Part shown: positions 1 through 9,072 of the stretch, piece by piece
How positions within the stretch are numbered: position 1 is the first letter of the stretch
Layout of the letters: every line of letters begins with the position of its first letter
Assembly: GCF_900696045.1 (NCBI RefSeq)
Contig: NZ_LR216287.1
Span: forward strand, 558,001-622,000
Source: Candidatus Nitrosocosmicus franklandus
GTDB lineage: Archaea; Thermoproteota; Nitrososphaeria; Nitrososphaerales; Nitrososphaeraceae
Length of the DNA stretch: 64,000 nt
Reading direction: 5' to 3'
Program-made: the position numbers and the translations under genes
The notes under the pieces: model-generated
The model's database searches: none
Told to the model about the DNA's origin: nothing
What the model saw: the letters and a program-made list of their open reading frames with translations, nothing else

Positions 1-2471
1 TTTCCATTCAATACTCCGCAGGTTATTACAAAAAGAATAATAACGATACGATCGTTTATTTTGGGCCCCCTCGAAACGGCTTCCACTTTGTTGTCAAAAA
101 AGAACCAAAAGACAATCAAGAAAAGGGCATGATAGAAGGGGAGATAAGAGAGCAAGTGCATCAGGCCTGGACTCAAGGGGAAACCACAGAAGCCAAGTAT
201 TGGTTTCCATGTATTGATTCACCACATGTAAAATTCCGTCTAAATATAGAAATCACCACACCGGCTGAGTTTGAAGTAATTTCAAATGGAAAGATCGTGT
301 CTAAGGTTCCCAACAGCAATAATGAACATGTAACGTGGAAATATGTAGAAACAAATCCTTTACCAGCGTATCTTGTTTCGGTGGTCATTGGCAAATTTTC
401 AAAAATCGAAATTAGCCATGATGTCGTTCCTCTAATCTACTATTGGCCTGAAGATATTCATAGAGATGATGCTATTCTGACCTTCTCTGAAACACCTCAA
501 ATGATCAATTTCTTTGAAAACTACTTGAAGACGAAATATCCGTTTTATAAATATTCACAAGTTGCGGTCGATAACTTTGAATTTGGAGGTATGGAAAATT
601 TAAGCTGTACTACATTTACAAGAAGGGTACTTCATGACAAAAAAACCTCACTGGATTACAAGAATGATATCTTGTTGATTACTCACGAACTAGCACATCA
701 ATGGTTTGGCGATTTAGTAACTTGCAAAGGCTGGTCGCACATATGGTTAAATGAAGGATTTGCAACTTACTGTGAGTCACTGTATCTAGAAAATTCAAAG
801 GGGACAGATGAATTTCATTATAGCCTGATAGAAGCGACTGACATTTATTTTGAAGAAGCTAATGAATACTACATCAGACCAATAGTCACAAATATTTACA
901 AGCACCCAGATGAGCTATTTGATGCTCATTCTTATGAGAAAGCAGGGTTTATCCTACACATGCTTAGATGTTTTATCGGAGAATCGAATTTTCAGAAATC
1001 AATAAAACAATACCTAGACAAGTACAGAAATTCAACCGTTACTACGAGCGATCTGATGCTAACGGTTGAAGAAGTGTCAGGTATTCAGATGCAGAAATTC
1101 TTTGCTCAATGGATTTACAGAAAGGGGCACCCAGAAATCGAAATCGAGTATTCGCTATTACCTGTAGATATTAATAACAAAGAGCAGGTCAAAAAACTAA
1201 AGATCAAAGTCACACAATTACAACTACATTCCGGAGGTCAGCAGCTTTTACCACCATATCAGTTCGAACTTGAAATAAAGGTCGTTATTCATGATACTAC
1301 GGAGAAGAGCAAAGAAATTCTCCATTTAATGCAAATCTCCCAAATAAATTCAGAAAGTATCGTCGAGTTTGACAACAAATATTCAATTTCATACATATCT
1401 GTCGATCCTCAGTTTAAGATACTAAAAGTCATCAAATCAGCAAAGATCCAAGACGAAAATAAAGAATTTTACCTCAGAAAAATGTTAGTGAATCAACTGA
1501 AAACAGCGGATACCGTAATCGAAAAAATACAAGCCGCAAGGTTCATGAAAGACCATTTCTCCGACGAGATTTTAAATTCCTTAAGCGATACCATTGAAAG
1601 TGATCCTTTCTATGGTGTAGGAAAGGAAGTAGTCAATACAATAGGATCCTATCACGACAAGAACAACTTTGAAAAATCTAACAAGGCGTATCAAACTTTA
1701 TTGGACTTTGTTACCCATAATGAAAAGTTTCAAAAACTAAACAGCCATGTAAGGCGAGCTTTATTAAGAAACATTGGGCTTTTTGAAAGAACAGAGTCGA
1801 TCGACCTACTCGAATCTATCCTAAAGGACACCTCTATAAATAGCGACTTTATAAAATCAGCTGCAGCTGCTGCTTTGGGTAAAAGCTGCAAGAAGGCTTC
1901 AAAACATGAGAAGAAAAGAATTATGAATATTTTGAAAGAAATCATAGACACTTCAGAATCATTTCAAAGTGTTGCGGCAACAGGAGCATTAGAGGGTTTA
2001 TGCGAATTATCCAGCGTGAAAAATCACAATGACAAAAGCAATAAGGAAATTTATTTGGAAGTAGCAAAGTACATTATACAAAAAACAGCTAGTAATAGAG
2101 ATTACTTTATCAGAGCAAAATCAACACGTCTCTTGGGTAAATTCTTGGTTAACAAGTTTGATCCAAACGATGCCGATATCATTGATATGAATCAAAAAGT
2201 GTTTTACACATTGAAAGAGTTACTAAGAGACGAGAGAAGAAAAATAAAAATGAATGCTTGTGAAGCACTTTCAGACGACGAAGCAAAATTCACAGGTTTT
2301 CCTGATAAAGCAAGTTACGAATCGATTAAAGCCCTTGTAGAAATCGCTAAAGAGGATCTAGATGGCTTTGTTCGGAGAAAGGCTGAGACTAGTGCAAATC
2401 GAATAAGAGAATGGATTCACAAATGGTCTAGCAACCCGCTCGTTATTGACAGTGACACCAAAGATGGATGA
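1..2471 (+). CDS. M1-family zinc aminopeptidase, 5' end cut by window edge
   Basis: Removes N-terminal residues from peptides, probably in the cytoplasm. The reading frame is already open at base 3, so the ATG at 129 is internal and the true N-terminus lies outside the window. Counting from that ATG, the exopeptidase motif GGMEN is near residue 154. The zinc site HELAH is at 186-190, with the third ligand Glu209 in NEGF, which is the HExxH-x18-E spacing of gluzincins. A C-terminal part of about 300 residues (roughly 480-780) is helical with HEAT-like repeats, as in the archaeal and eukaryotic Tri-factor/ERAP type. Family assignment is firm; substrate is not predictable. The next gene starts 173 bases downstream on the same strand and is probably a separate unit. 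Confidence 0.93.
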   Translation, partial: SIQYSAGYYKKNNNDTIVYFGPPRNGFHFVVKKEPKDNQEKGMIEGEIREQVHQAWTQGETTEAKYWFPCIDSPHVKFRLNIEITTPAEFEVISNGKIVSKVPNSNNEHVTWKYVETNPLPAYLVSVVIGKFSKIEISHDVVPLIYYWPEDIHRDDAILTFSETPQMINFFENYLKTKYPFYKYSQVAVDNFEFGGMENLSCTTFTRRVLHDKKTSLDYKNDILLITHELAHQWFGDLVTCKGWSHIWLNEGFATYCESLYLENSKGTDEFHYSLIEATDIYFEEANEYYIRPIVTNIYKHPDELFDAHSYEKAGFILHMLRCFIGESNFQKSIKQYLDKYRNSTVTTSDLMLTVEEVSGIQMQKFFAQWIYRKGHPEIEIEYSLLPVDINNKEQVKKLKIKVTQLQLHSGGQQLLPPYQFELEIKVVIHDTTEKSKEILHLMQISQINSESIVEFDNKYSISYISVDPQFKILKVIKSAKIQDENKEFYLRKMLVNQLKTADTVIEKIQAARFMKDHFSDEILNSLSDTIESDPFYGVGKEVVNTIGSYHDKNNFEKSNKAYQTLLDFVTHNEKFQKLNSHVRRALLRNIGLFERTESIDLLESILKDTSINSDFIKSAAAAALGKSCKKASKHEKKRIMNILKEIIDTSESFQSVAATGALEGLCELSSVKNHNDKSNKEIYLEVAKYIIQKTASNRDYFIRAKSTRLLGKFLVNKFDPNDADIIDMNQKVFYTLKELLRDERRKIKMNACEALSDDEAKFTGFPDKASYESIKALVEIAKEDLDGFVRRKAETSANRIREWIHKWSSNPLVIDSDTKDG

Positions 2472-2644
2472 ATCTTTGATTATGATCTATTCCCAAATTT
2501 TCTTTGTATTACTTCTCAGTTGCAGTAACTAGAACATGTTTTGTTCGATTTTGACCCTAAAAGTTATCCAAAAAGCAGAGTAATGAACTCGTCCGTCTAT
2601 GCAAAACTCAATATTTATATTTTTGTTATAGAACCTTTTTTCTA

Positions 2645-3304
2645 ATGAATTTAAACGTAAGAGTAGATGCAAAAAAGATTCAACAGGCGATCCTATTTTC
2701 TTTGGTAATAGCTTCGATAACTATTATTTTGAATTTAGATGGAGGATTCACAGTCTCAAACGCATATGCTCAAGAAACGAACACAACGACGGTATCCACA
2801 CCCATGAGCATACAAGGTAATGAATCCAATAACATATCCAGTATTACTGAAAATATTGGACAGCCCTTTTATGTTGAGAATACAAAGTCAACGAACATGA
2901 GGGTATTGAATGTCGAGAATGTACCCACAGTTGAAGTTACTTATATTGGTAATAGCACCATAAATGGATCTCCTACACAAACAATTGGTACTATAATTGA
3001 TAAAATGGGTTCAGACGGTGCAGTGCACTCAAAGGGTCAGGCAATTATACTAACGGCAACAGGTCAGGTCATAACCTACAAGTCAGAATCTATAGGATAC
3101 TATAACCCCGATGGCAGTTTTTCAGACAGTGGAATCATGGAATTCGGCTTACCATTTGGTGGCTCTAACGGCAGTAATTCTACATTGCAGGACGCTGGAT
3201 CCGCCGACAAATCATATTCAGAATTTAAGAATGTATTGGGCATTTACAAGAAAACGGTGGATCCGTTAGGTAATGGAATTACGAAAGTTTGGAAATGGGG
3301 TTGA
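2645..3304 (+). CDS. Exported or membrane-anchored protein of unknown function
   Basis: A 219-residue protein with a basic N-terminus, a hydrophobic stretch at about residues 13-28 and a likely signal cleavage after AYAQ (about 42). The rest is rich in Asn, Ser, Thr and Gly, with several N-x-S/T sequons, as is common in surface proteins of this archaeal group. The C-terminal half (about 85-219) has beta-rich spacing and a motif GTIIDKMG followed by repeated Gly-Ser turns. I recognise no catalytic motif and no named family. It stands alone, with a T-run at about 3341-3348 that could end its transcript. Confidence 0.7.
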   Translation: MNLNVRVDAKKIQQAILFSLVIASITIILNLDGGFTVSNAYAQETNTTTVSTPMSIQGNESNNISSITENIGQPFYVENTKSTNMRVLNVENVPTVEVTYIGNSTINGSPTQTIGTIIDKMGSDGAVHSKGQAIILTATGQVITYKSESIGYYNPDGSFSDSGIMEFGLPFGGSNGSNSTLQDAGSADKSYSEFKNVLGIYKKTVDPLGNGITKVWKWG

Positions 3305-3326
3305 TCAAGTAAAAGAGTTTCAACTA

Positions 3327-3509
3327 TTATCCAATTTCCTTTTTTTTGTCTACTGATATTTCATATACTTTACCGTTCCCAAGTTCAAGTTGATTCATAA
3401 AATTTTGCAAATTTTCCTTAAATTTGGACTTCAGGTCTTTGACAAATTGATCAGAGTCATTATTTTGAAAGCCCTGAAATTCTATTTTTATATTTATGTC
3501 ATACATCAA
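3327..3509 (-). CDS. Small hypothetical protein, 60 aa
   Basis: An open frame with two adjacent ATG codons at the start. It encodes a charged protein with no signal peptide: a short beta-like segment (DINIKIEF), then an amphipathic helix around residues 19-42 and a Lys-rich tail. It runs convergently to the exported protein gene at 2645. The T-run at 3341-3348 lies inside its 3' end and encodes the Lys-rich tail. No family was recognised. Composition looks coding, but it is short. Confidence 0.4.
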   Translation of the reverse strand: MMYDINIKIEFQGFQNNDSDQFVKDLKSKFKENLQNFMNQLELGNGKVYEISVDKKKEIG

Positions 3510-3661
3510 ATGATCACATTAATACTAGAATATCAATATTACTAATTGATGACTAATATTATTTAGTCAGGTAAACGTTCTTTTCTAATGGATTCTTTGA
3601 TAAAATATTAACAATAAATGATAGAAAAGTGATTTTCTTTCTTCAAATAGAAGATGAAGAG

Positions 3662-3811
3662 TTACACTATGGAGTCGTTGAAGTTTAAGAGAGATTTTAT
3701 TGTTTCAATATCAGGATTTAAGAAGGAATGGGCCGGTGTTTGACTGGAAATTGATAATGCCAAAAGTGTAATCATGGTTACAAATAGAATTGAAAGATGA
3801 TATTCATTCAT
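3662..3811 (-). CDS. Small putative secreted peptide, 49 aa
   Basis: The ATG at 3811 begins a classic export signal: MNEYH, then a hydrophobic core of about 16 residues, then SSQTPAHS. That leaves a mature peptide of about 25 residues ending LLNFNDSIV. The frame is open further upstream to 3883, but that extension adds a second hydrophobic stretch and reads less naturally. No family was recognised. It could equally be the remnant of a longer exported protein. Confidence 0.35.
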   Translation of the reverse strand: MNEYHLSILFVTMITLLALSISSQTPAHSFLNPDIETIKSLLNFNDSIV

Positions 3812-3925
3812 ACCACTAATTAAAAAAAGGAAGTATATTTGCTTTGAGAAAACATTCAAAATAAGTCCAAAATCACGTAACAATATACAAGCTAAATTAG
3901 GAAGCAGACTGCATCAACATAAGAC

Positions 3926-5100
3926 GTGAAAATCATTGTAAACAGTGACGTGCTCCTGTACTCGTCAGCCTGTTTAGCGATATTTTTTATAATTTTGACA
4001 TGTATTGAAATTAACGAGATTATTATTGATTGAATAAATTCACCTGTGTTCGAACGCCAAGAAATACGAGACGACAAATTAGATTGGATGGATATACTAA
4101 CAGGCGATACGTTAGAAACCAAAATGTTTGTTGGACCAGTTCATATTGACATTAGGTCTATCAATTCCTTATCCGACGGTAATGATCTTAATGCAACTTT
4201 TTGGCTCGGATCTATTTCCGAACCTTTTGAGTACAAATACGTTACCTCTGAAATTAAACAACTATACTATGGATCCCGATAGATTCGGATTTTAATAATG
4301 ATACCAGATACCAAAATATTGATTATCAAGTTGAGATAAAGTGGAATAATACATCAGACAAATGGGTAATGACTTTTAATGAGTTTTCGGCTGATGGACA
4401 TGCAAGAAACATCTCCAACATAGATTTTGATCTCAAGAACCTTTACAACCAAAAAAGCGGACAAATAGTACACCGTGTAGATATGAAACCAATGTTATTC
4501 CCAGACATATATCGATTATTCTTCTACGCATAATCTTATGCTAATGGAACATACTTGCTTGATGCAATTAGATATGCATATGTCCCCCACCCGAATTTAC
4601 CGTTTCTATCAATCCCGGTCTTGAAGCTAGTTCCTGGAGAGAGAAAATATGGATATAGAGGTAAATTCCACATCAGGATTCCAGCCGATTGTAAGCCTGC
4701 AAGCAGATAATCTTCCCAAAGGCATCAATCTCATAATTGCAGATTCAAAAATACCAGTACCGCCATATGGTATTGTCACAACTATATTTTAACTTTGTAA
4801 GCGGATCCTCCTTTATCTTGTGTAACATGTACGTTCTTCATATTAGATAACATAAGTTTTCTGAATTCGACCTTTCATAATCCAATAACTAATCCTATCA
4901 TAAATATGAATCCGATTTTGAAGATTGATAGTTAAAACATAATGAATAAATTTCCCATAGTATTACCTATTTCCTAACCGATATCTTTGACAGAAATAGC
5001 CAAGACCTGGCTTAATGATTGGTTCAACTTTTTAATAGTAACCTGGACTACACTAACAACAATTGCTACTGGAATCCTAGGATGGCAAATATGGAAGTAG
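3926..5100 (+). pseudogene. Degraded gene for a membrane-anchored protein
   Basis: Coding-like sequence continues through several frames. From a GTG at 3926 the frame gives a hydrophobic N-terminal segment (VLLYSSACLAIFF), then a TGA at 4031-4033, then 78 good codons from 4046 (FERQEIRDDKLDWMD...) to a TAG at 4280. A shift near 4276 continues the protein (IDSDFNNDTRYQ...) to a TAA at 4531 and on to about 4590. A second shift gives EFTVSINPGLEAS, and a third opens at 4649 (MDIEVNSTSGFQ) and ends at 4790. A last piece at about 4999-5100 encodes a C-terminal membrane helix (LIVTWTTLTTIATGILGW). At least four separate lesions make sequencing error an unlikely cause. Whether the last helix belonged to the same gene is uncertain. 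No family was recognised. Confidence 0.6.
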
Positions 5101-5550
5101 AAATCAAACAAAAAAATCCTCAATGATTAAACAATGAAAGCACTTTTTTTACAAAAACCAAGAGCATTAATTCGGAATTGTTATCCAGATTTACGAACGA
5201 GTGGATGGGCAATGAGTAGTAGGATGTCTAGGAATGCTTTTTTGTTTGAATTGTAAAAATTAATACTTCTTTATCATGGTTATTACAATACCACATAACG
5301 AATACAATATTTTGTCTTTACTAAAAAACAAAAATCAGTCCCAAAAAGGCATCAGATTTCTTATCAACATCTGTTCAATAGTTTCAATTCCGTTTTTATT
5401 TCAAAGGCAATTCTTAAATAATAAATACCCTTATAATAACATCCATTTATCTTAAATTTCTATAATAGAAATATATCATAAAAGAATGTTATTTTATTAA
5501 AAGTCCAAAAACAACCAAACGCTTAAGTATTAAGGTCCAATCCTTGATTT
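5101..5550. other. Intergenic, 450 bp
   Basis: A+T-rich DNA between the decayed gene and the protease-nuclease gene. I see no open frame of note, no RNA gene and no clear repeat. It should hold the promoter of the gene at 5551, but I cannot choose one TATA box among many A/T stretches. Confidence 0.5.
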
Positions 5551-7449
5551 GTGGTCAAGCAAAGGCGCCGAAAGTCTTCACCTAAAAGTAACGTTGATCA
5601 AGAGAAGGACAAAAACTCAATGCCTTCAATGGACGAATTGAAGGATTTTATTAGGACTAGAGGTAGTAGTTTTCTAAAGGATCCTAATATTACGTCAGTT
5701 GGAATCGGTTATAAACATGAGGATGGCAAACCTACAAATAAAATTTCTATTCAATTTACCGTCGAAACAAAGGCCCAGCCTGAAGACATGAAAGCCTTAA
5801 AAACTACACTTATTCCAAAATCTTTTAAGATAAATGGTAAGGATGTTCCCACAGACGTCCTCCAAAGAAAGTTTACTGTAGAATTTAGAATAATAAAAGA
5901 GGCAGAACAAAATAAACGCAAAGAGCGCTTGGATCCGATGGTTCCAGGTATAAGCATATCAAACGTTAGTGGCACTGCAGGTACAATTGGTTGTATGGTG
6001 TACGATAAATTTTCAGGTTCTCCATACATTCTAAGCAACTGGCATGTCCTTCACGGTGCAAATGGATCGATTGGAAACGACATTGTCCAACCGGGTCCAT
6101 TTGATGATAACAGAGTTCACTTGAACAGAATAGGCAAACTTGAAAGATCCCACCTAGGACAAGCTGGGGATTGCGCCATCTGCACAATTGAAGATCGTAC
6201 ATTTAGTAACGTAGTATTAGATTTAGGAGTTACAATTGACAAAATAGGGGAACCAGAACTAGGTGACAGAGTTATCAAAAGTGGAAGGACTACCGGAGTT
6301 ACTCACGGTGTTGTTTCAAGGGTTCATACCATTGCAAAGCTAGATTATGGGGGGTTGATTGGAGACAGAGAGATCGGGGGTTTTGAGATAGAGATCGATC
6401 CTCAAAATCCTCCTGAAAATGGCGAAATCAGTATGGGAGGGGATTCTGGTTCGATATGGATATTTAAGTTAAATAATGGAAAAACATCCGCCGTGATGGC
6501 AGGGTTACACTTTGCTGGAGAAGCATCCACGAGTCCAACCGAATACGCAATTGCTTGTTATCCCAAGTCAGTATTTGAAAAGCTCCAGGTAACTTTGGGT
6601 GGACCAGATAAGATAGAACCAGTTTCAGAAAAAGGGTTTGATTCAAACTTCCTAGATGTAAAAATAGGAAATCCAAAATTAATTGATTCAAATAAGGAAA
6701 AAGCATACGTTTTAAACGGTACTGAGATTATTCACTACACACATTTTTCGCTAGTATTAAACAAGGAAAGAAAGTTTCCCTTTTGGGTTGGTTGGAATAT
6801 TGATGGTGGTAACATTAAGAAGATAAGTCGATCTGGGATTCCCTTTATCACAGATCCAAGGATACCATCTGAATTTCAGGCAGGTGATGAGCTCTATAAG
6901 ACTAATAAGCTGGATAGAGGTCACATTGCTAGACGCGCCGATCTCATTTGGGGCTCACTTAATGAGGCAAAAAAAGCAAACCGCGACTCATTTTATTTTA
7001 CTAATATCTGTCCCCAGTTGGATAAATTTAATCAAGGAAATAAGGGAGGCATATGGGGCAAGTTAGAGGATACTGTATTTGAAGAGGTGGAAGTGGACAA
7101 ATTGCGGATTAGCTTATTTGGTGGCCCGGTATTTCACGAAGACGATCGATTATACAGAAATACAAGACTGCCTAGGGAATTCTGGAAAGTAATATTGTAT
7201 GTAGAGAATCAAGTCCTAAAAGCTAAAGGCTTTTTGCTTACCCAAAATCTTGATGAGTTAGAGGCATTAGAATTGAACAACTTTAAGGTTTACCAAGTTG
7301 CAATAGATGAAATAGCGACTAGATGTGGTTTAATATTTGATCAAGATGTTAAATCAGCAGATTCGTTTGGTCGAATGTTACTTTCCAAACGCGTCATGAT
7401 ACAGGAAAGAAAGTCAATTGAAGAACCGAAGGACATAGATTGGTCGTAA
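5551..7449 (+). CDS. Trypsin-like protease fused to DNA/RNA non-specific endonuclease
   Basis: A 632-residue two-enzyme protein with no signal peptide, so probably cytoplasmic. Residues about 45-110 resemble the small beta domain (ITSVGIGYK) often found ahead of bacterial trypsin-like peptidases. Residues about 140-350 are a trypsin-fold protease with His165 in SNWHVLHG and the nucleophile Ser299 in GGDSGS; the Asp is probably the one in AGDCAI. Residues about 385-610 are a beta-beta-alpha metal nuclease of the NUC1/EndoG family with the hallmark DRGH at 455-458 (His458 as general base) and the metal-binding Asn region TNICPQ. The start is a GTG; no ATG lies nearby in frame. It has no operon partner. 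The fusion suggests a protease-gated nuclease effector in defence or cell death. That role is inference; the domain calls are firm. Confidence 0.88.
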   Translation: MVKQRRRKSSPKSNVDQEKDKNSMPSMDELKDFIRTRGSSFLKDPNITSVGIGYKHEDGKPTNKISIQFTVETKAQPEDMKALKTTLIPKSFKINGKDVPTDVLQRKFTVEFRIIKEAEQNKRKERLDPMVPGISISNVSGTAGTIGCMVYDKFSGSPYILSNWHVLHGANGSIGNDIVQPGPFDDNRVHLNRIGKLERSHLGQAGDCAICTIEDRTFSNVVLDLGVTIDKIGEPELGDRVIKSGRTTGVTHGVVSRVHTIAKLDYGGLIGDREIGGFEIEIDPQNPPENGEISMGGDSGSIWIFKLNNGKTSAVMAGLHFAGEASTSPTEYAIACYPKSVFEKLQVTLGGPDKIEPVSEKGFDSNFLDVKIGNPKLIDSNKEKAYVLNGTEIIHYTHFSLVLNKERKFPFWVGWNIDGGNIKKISRSGIPFITDPRIPSEFQAGDELYKTNKLDRGHIARRADLIWGSLNEAKKANRDSFYFTNICPQLDKFNQGNKGGIWGKLEDTVFEEVEVDKLRISLFGGPVFHEDDRLYRNTRLPREFWKVILYVENQVLKAKGFLLTQNLDELEALELNNFKVYQVAIDEIATRCGLIFDQDVKSADSFGRMLLSKRVMIQERKSIEEPKDIDWS

Positions 7450-7935
7450 TTAAATTATTATTCATTGATGCCAGATTGGAAACTAAGATATATTTTGCAG
7501 TTATTTGCGAGGAATTGAAGATGATCTCGGAATTGCAAAGTATGATTCGTGTATATCATATGCCCTAACCGTTTGAAGATCTCACTTGTACAACAGAAAA
7601 CTTTCATATTATGTTGGCAGATAAATGTTTATCATTCATCTGGCGAATTTGATGTACTTATTTGTACTACGTATACGTAAAATAATAATTTTTCATCATT
7701 TAATAGGAATTCCATCTTCAAAATATAATGGCAGACTCCTCAAACTGGTTGTACAGATACATATTTAAATATGTGTATTAGGACCACATAGTCCTTAAAT
7801 CCTAGATTCCTTTGATCTTGAAATCAATGATACTATAACAATCAATCATTTTCTAACTTAGAAAGTAGCAAAACGAGTCATTAAATTATTGAACCCTAAC
7901 TTGGATAAAGAAATCTGAATAATGATTTATTATAC
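7450..7935. other. Intergenic, about 490 bp
   Basis: A TTG-started frame of about 40 codons overlaps the end of the nuclease gene, but nothing supports it as a gene. The rest is A+T-rich with no RNA gene or repeat that I can see. Confidence 0.4.
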
Positions 7936-8256
7936 CTAATTTCTGTTAAATTTAGTATGTTTTCTATGGTATCCACCCAGTTTAAATTCTTCCCTTAACC
8001 CAATATAAACATCCAACAACGTTGAATTAGAGCTTTTTGAGATACAACCGGCTATTCTATATTGCATTTTTAACGTTTCAGCAAAAGACACAATATCCTT
8101 TATGATACCCACTAAATCAGAAGAAAATAGAGCCATTTTAACCGTGTTATAAAGGTAAGTTGATCTGACCGATTCACCCATGTTAAAAGACAACATCTCT
8201 AAATTTTCACATAATTCTTTAATTTTTGTTAAAATATCGTCTAGCATAATCTCCAC
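7936..8256 (-). CDS. Hypothetical helical protein, 106 aa
   Basis: Start is GTG at 8256 or the ATG three codons later at 8247; a stop (TAA) sits eleven codons upstream in frame. The protein looks all-helical, with Leu/Met/Ile heptad spacing in residues 1-75 (MLDDILTKIKELCENLEMLS) and a basic tail (GGYHRKHTKFNRN). Its size resembles the small sensory or adaptor proteins common in these archaea, such as the DUF6659-like one at 36814, but I cannot align it confidently. A coding-like stretch just upstream in another frame (see findings) may mean that the gene was once longer. Confidence 0.55.
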   Translation of the reverse strand: MEIMLDDILTKIKELCENLEMLSFNMGESVRSTYLYNTVKMALFSSDLVGIIKDIVSFAETLKMQYRIAGCISKSSNSTLLDVYIGLREEFKLGGYHRKHTKFNRN

Positions 8257-9072
8257 TTCATCAATATCTGTCTTTGAATCTTTTCCGAGTTAAAGTTCTG
8301 ATTTGATGGAGCAGGGAGCAATCCAACCTTGATTCGCTTAGGATTGGTTAAAGTAGTCATTGAGCTTTTACCTTTAGCCAAATTGAATGCCGAAGCTCTT
8401 CCGCTATGAATATTCTGAATACGCCTATTTGCATTTTATCTTCGTTTAAAAGTACTATGACAACTATCACACTGATAGAATTATTTCACATTTTTTGATA
8501 TTGAAGAGAAAACATATGAGTCACTCGGAGTTACTCTTTCTTATTTCCAGACTGTGATGTGTTTTATGGTCTAATAGGAGGATAAGTTCTCATTCATAAG
8601 TCAACAACCAAGGAAAAAACGATTTTAAATACGCCATTCTCAAATAATTTTATAGGTCGTCAAAGACACTTTTTTGATATTTTCTATATATGATAAAAAG
8701 CATTATGATGCAGGACCGTGGGATGCTCAAAATACTAATAGCAATGGTTTGATTCTTTAATGTCTTTATCTATGAGAAGATTTTCAGTGTAAAGATCTCT
8801 AAATCAATTAATGTTCTGGAATATTCAAATCTGCAATGATACATACACAGAGAGAAGAGATGGATAAAACTCTGGGTCAAAACACATAGCTTTGTATGAC
8901 AATCACTAACTAGTGATTTGTACAATATCGTCAAGGTTGAAAGCCAAGTAATACAATATCAGTAATTAAACAATTTGAGTACACTTACATAGAATAAATT
9001 GTAACTATTCTGAGTTTAATACACTGATTTACAATTCTTGGATAGAAACGATCCGAATAACATTATTGACAT
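8257..9072. other. Intergenic, about 815 bp
   Basis: At 8260-8460, minus strand, there is an open stretch of about 60 codons without a good start (containing SGRASAFNLAKGKSSM). It reads into the start of the 7936 gene in a different frame. The rest (8460-9072) is A+T-rich; I see no tRNA-like arms, inverted repeats or open frames. Confidence 0.4.
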
